This document shows positions 8,568 to 16,084 of a DNA stretch of 64,000 bases, in pieces. Position 1 is the first letter of the stretch, and each line of letters opens with the position of its first letter. Origin of the DNA: Thermohalobaculum sp965263335 (lineage in GTDB: Bacteria > Pseudomonadota > Alphaproteobacteria > Rhodobacterales > Rhodobacteraceae). A program made the position numbers and the translations under genes. The DNA is taken from contig CBDHHE010000001.1 of NCBI GenBank assembly GCA_965263335.1, forward strand, positions 4,774,001 to 4,838,000. The letters run 5' to 3'. The notes below the pieces were generated by a model. The model ran no database searches. It had not been told where the DNA came from and saw only the letters and a program-made list of their open reading frames with translations.

Positions 8568-9259
8568 TGACTGAAACCTACTCGCACACACGTGGCAGGC
8601 TCGAGGAATACTTCGATCGTACCGCAGCAGATACCTGGGCCCGGCTGACCTCGGACGCACCGGTCAGCCGGATCCGACAGACTGTACGGGCGGGCCGGGA
8701 TCAGATGCGCGCCACATTGCTTGCACGGCTTCCGCGAAACCTGCATGGACGCCGGGTGCTCGATGCTGGCTGCGGTGCCGGTCAGATGGCGGTCGAGCTT
8801 GCAGCTCGCGGTGCGGACGTGGTTGCCGTCGACATATCGGCCAGCCTGCTCGAAGTTGCGTCGGCTCGGACCCCGGAGGAGCTTGCGCACCGCATCGACT
8901 ATCGTCCGGGTGACATGCTGGATCCGGAACTGGGCCTCTTCGATCACGTCGTGGCGATGGACAGTCTGATCCACTATGCTCCCACCGACATTGTCGGTGC
9001 GCTCAGCGACCTCGCCGGGCGGACCGAGCATTCGATCCTCTTCACGGTTGCGCCGCGCACGCCTTTGCTGACGCTGATGCATGCGTCGGGCAAGCTCTTC
9101 CCGCGTGGCGACAGGTCGCCGGCAATCCAGCCGATCAGCGAAGGTCGTCTGCGGCGCCTCTGTGCCGAGAATGTCCGACTGCGCCGCTGGAGCCTACCCT
9201 CGTCCGAGCGCATCCGCAGCGGTTTCTACATCAGCCAGGCCATGAGGCTCTGCAGATGA
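8567..9259 (+). CDS. bchM: BchM, Mg-protoporphyrin IX O-methyltransferase (230 aa)
   Basis: Transfers a methyl group from S-adenosylmethionine to the ring-C propionate of Mg-protoporphyrin IX, making the substrate of the cyclase AcsF encoded downstream. The class I SAM-binding motif VLDAGCGAGQ is near residues 64-73, followed by VVAVDIS (85-91) and a motif IV region around DHVVAMDSLIHY. The N-terminal 'YFDRTAADTWARLT' is typical of BchM/ChlM. Coupled to bchL (1-nt overlap) and lhaA (4-nt overlap). Confidence 0.94.
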   Translation: MTETYSHTRGRLEEYFDRTAADTWARLTSDAPVSRIRQTVRAGRDQMRATLLARLPRNLHGRRVLDAGCGAGQMAVELAARGADVVAVDISASLLEVASARTPEELAHRIDYRPGDMLDPELGLFDHVVAMDSLIHYAPTDIVGALSDLAGRTEHSILFTVAPRTPLLTLMHASGKLFPRGDRSPAIQPISEGRLRRLCAENVRLRRWSLPSSERIRSGFYISQAMRLCR

Positions 9260-10692
9260 TCGTTTCGCGCAGGCTCCTGTCTCAGCTGTCGCAGCGGTAC
9301 ATGCCGTTTGCGGATGCGGGCAGTACGGGTTTCCCGCTGAGCCAGATCCTGCGCCTTTCGTTGTTCCAGGTCTCGGTCGGTATGGCCACGGTCATGCTGC
9401 TTGGCACACTGAACCGCGTGATGATCGTCGAGCTGGGCGTTTCGGCCGCGCTGGTGGCCGCGATGGTCGCGCTGCCGGTGCTGATTGCGCCGTTCCGCGC
9501 CTTGCTGGGCTTCCGTTCGGACACCTACCGCTCGGCCATTGGCTGGAAGCGGGTGCCCTATCTTTGGTTCGGCTCGCTCTGGCAGATGGGTGGGCTCGCC
9601 ATCATGCCCTTCGCGCTGATCGTGCTCTCGGGGGATCAGACCGTGGGTCCGGCCTGGGCGGGTGAGGCACTGGCAGCGCTCGCGTTCCTGATGACCGGTC
9701 TCGGGTTGCACATGACCCAGACTGCGGGTCTGGCACTCGCCTCTGATCTGGCCGATGACGAGACGCGACCGCGGGTGGTGGCGTTGCTTTATGTCATGCT
9801 TCTGGTGGGCATGGCCATTTCGGCCATCATCGTCGGCTGGCTCCTCGCGGATTTCTCACAACTTAGGTTGATCCGGGTGGTGCAGGGCACGGCCCTCGCG
9901 ACGCTGCTGCTCAACCTGATCGCTCTCTGGAAGCAGGAGCGTGTGCGACCGATGTCGAAGGCCGAGCGGGCAGCGCCGCGGCCGCGGTTCCGCGATGCCT
10001 GGGCCGACTTCGCCGCTGGCGGGCAGGCAGGCCGGTTGCTGGCAGTGGTCTTCCTTGGTACCATGGCGTTTCAGATGCAGGATGTGCTGCTCGAGCCTTA
10101 CGGGGGTGAGATTCTCGGGCTGTCTGTGGCTGCAACCACGCTTTTGACAGCGTGCTGGGCTGCTGGTGTGTTGGCGGGCTTCGGTCTCGCCGCACGCTGG
10201 CTCGCCCTGTCGGTGAATCCCTACAGGATCAGCGCCTGGGGCGTCCTGATCGGTATTGCTGCGTTCTCCGCCGTCATTCTGGCAGCACCGATGGGATCGC
10301 AGACGCTGTTCTTCGCCGGGGCGACGGCCATCGGGCTCGGCGGCGGTCTTTTCGCCATCTCGACACTCATCTCCGCGATGACGCTGAGCGTCAGGGGCGT
10401 TGCGGGCCGCGGCCTAGCGCTCGGCGCTTGGGGGGCTGCGCAAGCCACGGCAGCGGGTCTCGGCATCGCGCTTGGCGGTGGGCTGCGAGAAATCGTGGGC
10501 CAGGCGGCGGTCTCCGGTGCGCTTGGCCCGGCGCTGGACGGCCCCGCCACCGGATACTCCTTTGTCTACCACGCAGAGATCGCTCTGCTTTTCGTGACCC
10601 TCGTGGCGCTGGGACCGCTGGTGCGGCTGCGCCGGACCCAATCAGACATCGAGAACAAGGCCAAGCTCGGGCTGGCCGAGTTCCCGACCTGA
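9256..10692 (+). CDS. lhaA: LhaA, PucC-family light-harvesting 1 assembly factor (478 aa)
   Basis: Polytopic protein (about 12 hydrophobic segments, MFS-like) of the PucC/LhaA family, needed for assembly of the LH1 antenna or for bacteriochlorophyll delivery to it. Signature regions include 'TLNRVMIVELGVSAALVA' near 51-68, 'FRSDTYRSAIGWKRVPYLW' near 87-105, and 'LGLHMTQTAGLALASDLA'. The position between bchM and puhA indicates LhaA rather than PucC, which normally accompanies pucBA. The promoter region for puhA may lie inside this gene, as known in Rhodobacter. Confidence 0.92.
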   Translation: MIVSRRLLSQLSQRYMPFADAGSTGFPLSQILRLSLFQVSVGMATVMLLGTLNRVMIVELGVSAALVAAMVALPVLIAPFRALLGFRSDTYRSAIGWKRVPYLWFGSLWQMGGLAIMPFALIVLSGDQTVGPAWAGEALAALAFLMTGLGLHMTQTAGLALASDLADDETRPRVVALLYVMLLVGMAISAIIVGWLLADFSQLRLIRVVQGTALATLLLNLIALWKQERVRPMSKAERAAPRPRFRDAWADFAAGGQAGRLLAVVFLGTMAFQMQDVLLEPYGGEILGLSVAATTLLTACWAAGVLAGFGLAARWLALSVNPYRISAWGVLIGIAAFSAVILAAPMGSQTLFFAGATAIGLGGGLFAISTLISAMTLSVRGVAGRGLALGAWGAAQATAAGLGIALGGGLREIVGQAAVSGALGPALDGPATGYSFVYHAEIALLFVTLVALGPLVRLRRTQSDIENKAKLGLAEFPT

Positions 10693-10716
10693 GATCGTCG
10701 AAGAAGGAGACGACCT

Positions 10717-11484
10717 ATGTACGGCACAATTATCGGGAACATCGATCTGGCGCAGGTGTGCCTCTACCTGTTTTGGTTGTTCTTTGCCGGGTTGGTGATC
10801 TATCTGCAGCGCGAGAACATGCGCGAGGGCTACCCGCTCGAGAATGACGACGGCTCGGTTTCGCTGAACCAGGGGCCGTTTCCGCTGCCGGATGCCAAGA
10901 CGTTTAACCTGCCGCATGGTCGCGGGTCGGTGTCGGTGCCCAACAACGAGAAGCAGGACGACAGACCGCTCGCGATGGAGCGGGTCTCGATGTCGGCCGG
11001 TTCGCCTTACGTGCCGACCGGCGATCCGCTTGCGGATGGCATTGGGCCGGCAGCCTGGGCGATGCGCCGGGACATCCCGGAGCTTGATGGCCACGGCCAT
11101 GTGAAGATCCGGCCGATGTCGTCGCTCGACGAGTTCTCGGTCTCTGCGGGCAAGGATGCGCGTGGCATGCCGGTGATGTCGCATGACGGCGAGGTTGTGG
11201 GCACGGTCACCGACATGTGGGTCGATGTTCCCGAACAGCTGGTGCGCTACCTTGAATACGATCTCGCCGGAGGCGGCGGCAAGCGGCTGATCCCGATCCA
11301 GCTCGCCAACTTCTACTGGTTCAACCATGTGAAAGTGCACTCGCTCTACGCCAAGCACTTCGCTGGTGTGCCGAAGATCGCGTCGTCCGAGCAGATCACC
11401 ATGCTCGAAGAGGAAAAGGTCTGTGCCTACTATTGTGGTGGCAAGCTTTATGCCGCCGAGGACCGTCTCGAGCCGATCGCCTGA
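10717..11484 (+). CDS. puhA: PuhA, photosynthetic reaction centre H subunit (255 aa)
   Basis: Caps the cytoplasmic side of the L/M reaction-centre core and shapes the proton path to QB. A single N-terminal transmembrane helix (about 12-31) is followed by 'YLQRENMREGYPLE' and a globular PRC-barrel-like cytoplasmic domain with conserved 'VPTGDPLADGIGPAAW' and 'LIPIQLANF'. Length is normal (about 255-260 aa). An AAGGAGA site precedes the ATG. It starts the puh gene set 24 nt after lhaA. Confidence 0.97.
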   Translation: MYGTIIGNIDLAQVCLYLFWLFFAGLVIYLQRENMREGYPLENDDGSVSLNQGPFPLPDAKTFNLPHGRGSVSVPNNEKQDDRPLAMERVSMSAGSPYVPTGDPLADGIGPAAWAMRRDIPELDGHGHVKIRPMSSLDEFSVSAGKDARGMPVMSHDGEVVGTVTDMWVDVPEQLVRYLEYDLAGGGGKRLIPIQLANFYWFNHVKVHSLYAKHFAGVPKIASSEQITMLEEEKVCAYYCGGKLYAAEDRLEPIA

Positions 11485-11495
11485 GGAGACTGTCG

Positions 11496-12125
11496 ATGGA
11501 CCACGATGACTTCCAGCCGCGCGAGCCGATCAAGGGCCTGCCAGAGATGCCGCCCGAAGGGGAACGGGTTCTGTGGCAAGGCGCACCCAACTGGTGGGCG
11601 CTCGCGGTCGAGGCATTGGCGCTCAAGTGGGTGGCGGCCTACTTCGTGCTGCTGGCTGTCTGGCGTGGTGTTGCCGCGACGCTCGATGTCGGCGTCGGAA
11701 GAGGCGTCGAGGCGGTGATCGTCCTGCTTGTTATGGGGGCGCTGGCGTGCGGCCTCTTGATGTTGGTGGCTTGGGTGCAGGCCCGCGCCACCGTCTACAC
11801 GGTGACCAACCGGCGCATCGCCATGCGCATCGGTGCGGCGCTTACGGTCACGCTCAACCTGCCTTATCGCTGGATCGGCTCGGCAGACCTGAAACTCCAG
11901 CGACGCGGCACCGGCACCATAGCGCTCGATCTGATGGGCACCACCCGGTTCTCATATCTGATCTGCTGGCCGCATGTCCGTGCCTGGCACATGAAGAAGA
12001 CCCAACCGTCGCTGCGCTGCATCCCAGACGCCGAGAAGGTGGCCCGCCTCATCTCCGAGCACGCCCGCGCGGCCGTCACCAGCGGCGCTGAAGAGCGGCT
12101 GCCCGCCGCGATCGCGGCAGAATAG
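11496..12125 (+). CDS. puhB: PuhB, reaction-centre assembly protein with PH-like domain (209 aa)
   Basis: Known in Rhodobacter capsulatus as a membrane factor for reaction-centre assembly. Two hydrophobic segments (about 34-62 and 73-97) precede a bacterial PH-like domain with 'ATVYTVTNRRIAMRIG' and 'ADLKLQRRGTGTIAL'. The start at 11496 is chosen because GAGGAGA lies just upstream; an in-frame upstream extension overlaps puhA and lacks support. It follows puhA by 11 nt and precedes puhC by 9 nt. Confidence 0.9.
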   Translation: MDHDDFQPREPIKGLPEMPPEGERVLWQGAPNWWALAVEALALKWVAAYFVLLAVWRGVAATLDVGVGRGVEAVIVLLVMGALACGLLMLVAWVQARATVYTVTNRRIAMRIGAALTVTLNLPYRWIGSADLKLQRRGTGTIALDLMGTTRFSYLICWPHVRAWHMKKTQPSLRCIPDAEKVARLISEHARAAVTSGAEERLPAAIAAE

Positions 12126-12134
12126 GAGCCGGAG

Positions 12135-12590
12135 ATGTCAGCACACACGCTCCCCCAGGACCGCGAGAAAGTTCCACGTATCCTGCTGCGGGCGATCGCC
12201 GTCTTGATCATCGTCTGCGTTGCCATCGTGAGCTGGGCGCGCATCACCGGGCAGACCCCTGCCGCGATGCCGCCGGATATCCCCGTGGTGCAGGAGCGCG
12301 TGCTCCACATTTTCGGTGAGATGACCGGTGCGGCGCGCGTTTTGGACGCCAACGGCACTTTGGTTGCCGATCTCGGGCCCGATGAGGGTGGTTTCATCGC
12401 GGGCGTCGCACGGTCGCTCGCACTCAAGCGCAACCAGGCAGGCGTCGACCCGGCCGCGCCTGTGCGCCTTGTGCGCTTTGCGGATGGCCATCTCGGTCTG
12501 CGTGACGACTTCACCCAATGGCGAGCCGAACTCATCGGCTTCGGCAAAGACAACACAGCAGCCTTCGCGCGACTGCTGGAAGACAAATAA
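12135..12590 (+). CDS. puhC: PuhC, photosynthetic complex assembly protein (151 aa)
   Basis: Small assembly factor with one N-terminal transmembrane helix (about residues 16-37) and a periplasmic domain beginning 'ERVLHIFGEMTGAARVLDANG', characteristic of PuhC. Known role: reorganisation or assembly of the LH1-reaction centre core. AGGAGCC precedes the ATG. About 28 nt separate it from the next gene, which has its own GGAGG site. Confidence 0.88.
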   Translation: MSAHTLPQDREKVPRILLRAIAVLIIVCVAIVSWARITGQTPAAMPPDIPVVQERVLHIFGEMTGAARVLDANGTLVADLGPDEGGFIAGVARSLALKRNQAGVDPAAPVRLVRFADGHLGLRDDFTQWRAELIGFGKDNTAAFARLLEDK

Positions 12591-12618
12591 AGCGCGGTAC
12601 TGATAAACGGAGGATTCT

Positions 12619-12915
12619 ATGGGACTTTTCAACCGAAGGCGAGAGACCGCTCCCTGCACGGTCGAAATCAGCCACAAGTTCGAGAGCCTGCATGCCCATG
12701 TGCGCTTCAACAATGGCGCGGTCGTCTATCCGGGCGACGAGGTGCATGTACAGGGTCCTGAGATCATGGCGCCGTTCGGCGAAATCGTGCGCGAGGACCG
12801 CACCGCAGTGATCACCCGCGCGAACTGGCTCGAGCGGCTCTGGACGCGCTGGACCGGCGACTTCGAGGTCATGGAGCTCTGTGAATTCAGCTTCTCCGAG
12901 GAGGTTCGGCTATGA
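12619..12915 (+). CDS. puhD: Small soluble protein in the puhD position (98 aa)
   Basis: No transmembrane segment and no catalytic motif that I recognise. The chain begins MGLFNRRRETAPC, has a central 'AHVRFNNGAVVYPGDEVHVQGP' (about 26-47, read as two short strands around a turn) and an acidic C-terminus. The symbol rests on gene order (puhC - small ORF - acsF), conserved in Rhodobacterales, not on a known activity. GGAGG at 12609-12613 supports the start. The stop overlaps the acsF start (ATGA), so it is probably co-translated with the cyclase; a link to cyclase function is a guess. Confidence 0.68.
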   Translation: MGLFNRRRETAPCTVEISHKFESLHAHVRFNNGAVVYPGDEVHVQGPEIMAPFGEIVREDRTAVITRANWLERLWTRWTGDFEVMELCEFSFSEEVRL

Positions 12916-14039
12916 ACGTTCAGCGCACAAGGCACACCGCCGATGCGACCACGGTCGAGGAAGGTCTCGCCATCGCCGAGGAGATGGCCCAGTTCGACAG
13001 CGATGACGCCACCGCGCTGGCGATGCAGAACACCCTGCTGACACCGCGCTTCTACACCACCGACTTCGAAGCGCTCGACGCGCTGGATGTTGAGCCGGTC
13101 CGCGAGGAATGGGACGCGCTGATTGCCGAGATGGAGGCCGATCCGAACAAGGGCCACTTCAAGAAGAATGAGGACTGGGACAAGGTCGACTGGGAAGGCA
13201 TGGACCCGGCGCTCAAGAAAGAGCTCATCGACTTCCTCGTCTCCTCCTGCACGGCCGAGTTCTCGGGCTGCGTGCTCTACAAGGAGATGAAGCGGCGCGG
13301 GTCGAACAACGATGTCGTGAAGCTCTTTCAGTACATGGCACGTGACGAGGCCCGCCATGCCGGCTTCATCAACGACGCGTTGCGCGAGGCCGGGATCGCC
13401 GTGAACCTGGGCTTCCTGACCCAGAAGAAGAAGTACACCTACTTCCGGCCCAAGTTCATCTACTACGCGACCTACCTGTCCGAGAAGATCGGCTATGCGC
13501 GCTACATCACGATCTTCCGCCACCTGCAGCGCAACCCGGACAAGCGCTTCCACCCGATCTTCAAGTGGTTCGAGGAGTGGTGCAATGACGAGTTCCGCCA
13601 CGGTGAGGCTTTCAGCCTGCTGATGCGGGCGGATCGCAAGACTCTCGAGGGTTGGAACAAGCTCTGGATCCGCTTCTTCCTGGTTGCGGTCTTCGTGACC
13701 ATGTACATCCGGGATCACCAGCGCCAGGTGTTCCACGATGCGCTGGGTGTCGACATTGACTGGTACGACCGCGAAGTGATCAAACTCACCTCCGAAATCT
13801 CGCGGCAGTGCTTCCCCGTCGAACTCGACCTGGACGATCCGCGCTTCTGGCAGCTTTGCGACCGGATGTATCGGATCAACGCGGGCATCGAAGAGGCGAA
13901 GCAACAGGGCGGTGCGATTGGCTGGTTGCGCCGGATGGGGCTGGGTGCCCGTGCCGGTCTGACCTTCGCGCGGATCTATTTCCTGCCAACGAAGAAGAAC
14001 GAGCTGCCTGAAACTTCGCGTCTCGTTCCCGTCTGGTAG
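12912..14039 (+). CDS. acsF: AcsF, aerobic Mg-protoporphyrin IX monomethyl ester cyclase (375 aa)
   Basis: Di-iron oxygenase that forms the fifth (E) ring of chlorophylls using O2. The diiron ligands are visible: Glu116 (CTAEFSG), the ExxH motif Glu146-His149 (RDEARH), and a second ExxH at Glu227-His230 (NDEFRH). The substrate is the product of BchM. No oxygen-independent cyclase bchE is in the window, so synthesis as seen here requires oxygen. Translation is coupled to the preceding gene by a 4-nt overlap. Confidence 0.96.
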   Translation: MNVQRTRHTADATTVEEGLAIAEEMAQFDSDDATALAMQNTLLTPRFYTTDFEALDALDVEPVREEWDALIAEMEADPNKGHFKKNEDWDKVDWEGMDPALKKELIDFLVSSCTAEFSGCVLYKEMKRRGSNNDVVKLFQYMARDEARHAGFINDALREAGIAVNLGFLTQKKKYTYFRPKFIYYATYLSEKIGYARYITIFRHLQRNPDKRFHPIFKWFEEWCNDEFRHGEAFSLLMRADRKTLEGWNKLWIRFFLVAVFVTMYIRDHQRQVFHDALGVDIDWYDREVIKLTSEISRQCFPVELDLDDPRFWQLCDRMYRINAGIEEAKQQGGAIGWLRRMGLGARAGLTFARIYFLPTKKNELPETSRLVPVW

Positions 14040-14045
14040 TGCGAG

Positions 14046-14825
14046 GTGACGGTTGCCATCCTGATTGCGCTCTTCGTCTGGTGGTTTTCCACGGGCGCAA
14101 TCCTTTGGGCGGTCAGCCGCGGTGCGGGCCGGCTCGCGGTCTGGGCATCGGCGCCGTGGGCGATGCTTGCCGTGGTCGGGGTCATATGGGCTGCCGAGGT
14201 GGACGGCGCCGTCGGAGCCTATGCGGGTTTCGGCGCCGCCATCCTGGTCTGGGGATGGTTCGAGCTGGCCTTCCTCACCGGTGTTCTCACCGGGCCGAAC
14301 AACCAGCCCTGCCCGCCGGATGCGCGGGGCTGGCGGCACTTCTTGCTCGCCTGGGGCACGCTTGCGCACCACGAGCTTTCGCTTCTGCTGACAGTGATCG
14401 GCATCGGTGTTTTCACCTGGAACGCCCCCGAGCACACCGGGCTCTGGACGTTTCTGATCCTGTTTTTCGCCCGCATATCGGCGAAGCTGAACGTCTATCT
14501 CGGTGTGCCCAATCTCAGCCACGAGATGCTGCCTGGGCCCGTTACGCACCTGAAGAGCTATTTCGCGAAGCGCCGGATGAACTGGCTTTTTCCAGTCTCG
14601 GTGTCTGCGCTGACCTTCGCGGTCGCGTGCTGGATCGAGCGGGCCTATGCGGCGGCGCCCGGTTCCGGCGCCGAGACGGGTTTCGTTCTCTTGGCCACCC
14701 TCACCACGCTCGCGCTTCTCGAGCACTGGCTGATGGTGCTGCCGATACGCGACGCTGCCCTTTGGCAATGGATGACACGCAGGCAGACCGCCGAAGGATC
14801 GGTCGCCAACCCAGCTGATGGATAA
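14046..14825 (+). CDS. puhE: PuhE, DUF3623 polytopic membrane protein of the puh operon (259 aa)
   Basis: About seven hydrophobic segments, with family features 'FWWFSTGAILW'-like N-terminus, 'FFARISAKLNVYLGVPNLSHE' in the middle and 'LEHWLMVLPIRDAALW' near the C-terminus. PuhE is reported to affect reaction-centre and bacteriochlorophyll levels, mechanism unclear. The start is a GTG at 14046, 6 nt after the acsF stop. An equally long frame shifted by 2 nt over the same stretch is a shadow: it lacks the hydrophobic periodicity. Confidence 0.87.
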   Translation: MTVAILIALFVWWFSTGAILWAVSRGAGRLAVWASAPWAMLAVVGVIWAAEVDGAVGAYAGFGAAILVWGWFELAFLTGVLTGPNNQPCPPDARGWRHFLLAWGTLAHHELSLLLTVIGIGVFTWNAPEHTGLWTFLILFFARISAKLNVYLGVPNLSHEMLPGPVTHLKSYFAKRRMNWLFPVSVSALTFAVACWIERAYAAAPGSGAETGFVLLATLTTLALLEHWLMVLPIRDAALWQWMTRRQTAEGSVANPADG

Positions 14826-14836
14826 GGGAGATTAGC

Positions 14837-16063
14837 ATGGACTATGAAGGGCATTTCCAGGGCCGCTTGGACGACCTGAGGGAAGAAGGCAACTATCGTG
14901 TCTTTGCTGATCTCGAACGCCGTGTGGGCGAGTTCCCGCGCGCGTCATGGCATGGCGATCCGGAAGATGCGAGCCGCACGCAGGATGTGACCGTGTGGTG
15001 CTCGAACGACTATCTCGGGATGGGCCAGAACACGGCCGTGCGTGAGGAAATGATCCGCGCGATCGAATCGTGCGGCGCCGGTGCGGGTGGGACGCGCAAC
15101 ATTTCCGGCACGAACCATTTTCACGTGCTGTTGGAAGAAGAGCTCGCCGACCTGCACGGCAAGGAAGCGGCGTTGCTGTTCACCTCCGGATATGTCTCGA
15201 ACTTTGCAGCGCTCGGCACGCTGGGGGCGACCCTGCCAGGCTGTGTCATTCTTTCGGACGCCCTCAACCATGCCTCGATGATCGAGGGCATCCGCCACTC
15301 GCGCGCCGAGAAACGCATATGGAAGCACAACGATCTGGAAGATCTGGAGCGTCATCTGGCCGGGATCGATCCGGCGCGTCCGAAGCTGATTGCCTTCGAG
15401 TCGGTCTACTCAATGGACGGTGACATTGCTCCGATCCATGAGATTTGCGATCTGGCCGATCGCTACAACGCAATGACCTATCTGGATGAAGTGCACGCGG
15501 TTGGCATGTACGGACCTCGCGGCGGAGGGATCGCCGAGCAGGTCGGCGCGATGCATCGGCTGACGGTGATCGAAGGCACCTTGGCGAAAGCTTACGGCAC
15601 GCTGGGCGGCTACATCGCTGGCTCATCCGCACTTTGCGACTACGTGCGGTCTTTCTCCAGCGGGTTCATCTTCACGACCGCATTGCCGCCGGCAGTGGCG
15701 GCCGGTGCCCGTGTCGCCGTGCGTCACCTCAAATGGTCTTGCCACGAGCGCAAGCGCCAGCGCACGGCAGTGGCAATGTTGCGTCGGCGTCTGGATGCGC
15801 TGGGGATCCCGCATCTCGACAATCCGAGCCACATCATCCCGGTGATGGTCGGAGATCCGGTGAAGTGCAAATGGATCTCCGACCTGTTGCTGGAGCAGTA
15901 CGGCATTTACGTCCAACCGATCAACTACCCGACGGTGCCGAAGGGTACTGAACGGTTGCGCTTCACGCCCGGACCGCTGCACACCGAAGCTGACATCGAG
16001 CATCTCATCGCCGCGCTGTCAGAGCTCTGGTCGCAGTGCGCTCTCAATCGCAAGGTCGCATAG
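14837..16063 (+). CDS. hemA: HemA, 5-aminolevulinate synthase (408 aa)
   Basis: Condenses glycine with succinyl-CoA to 5-aminolevulinate (C4/Shemin route), the first committed step for heme and bacteriochlorophyll. The PLP-binding lysine lies in 'EGTLAKAYGTLGGY' (Lys251). 'SNDYLGMG' (56-63) and 'SGTNHFHVLLEEELA' (90-104) are standard alpha-oxoamine synthase motifs. GGGAG precedes the ATG. It is the last gene of the rightward run; the chemoreceptor gene converges on it 21 nt later, with no clear intrinsic terminator. Confidence 0.96.
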   Translation: MDYEGHFQGRLDDLREEGNYRVFADLERRVGEFPRASWHGDPEDASRTQDVTVWCSNDYLGMGQNTAVREEMIRAIESCGAGAGGTRNISGTNHFHVLLEEELADLHGKEAALLFTSGYVSNFAALGTLGATLPGCVILSDALNHASMIEGIRHSRAEKRIWKHNDLEDLERHLAGIDPARPKLIAFESVYSMDGDIAPIHEICDLADRYNAMTYLDEVHAVGMYGPRGGGIAEQVGAMHRLTVIEGTLAKAYGTLGGYIAGSSALCDYVRSFSSGFIFTTALPPAVAAGARVAVRHLKWSCHERKRQRTAVAMLRRRLDALGIPHLDNPSHIIPVMVGDPVKCKWISDLLLEQYGIYVQPINYPTVPKGTERLRFTPGPLHTEADIEHLIAALSELWSQCALNRKVA

Positions 16064-16084
16064 GCTGGCCACGCACTGCGGGCG

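Noticed and set aside
12726..14768. 680-codon open frame antisense to puhD, acsF and puhE
   Set aside because: Spans three well-supported genes on the other strand; composition is that of a shadow frame.
14039..14818. 259-codon + strand frame overlapping puhE
   Set aside because: Arg/Pro/Ser-rich translation without hydrophobic periodicity; the frame from GTG 14046 gives the DUF3623 membrane protein.
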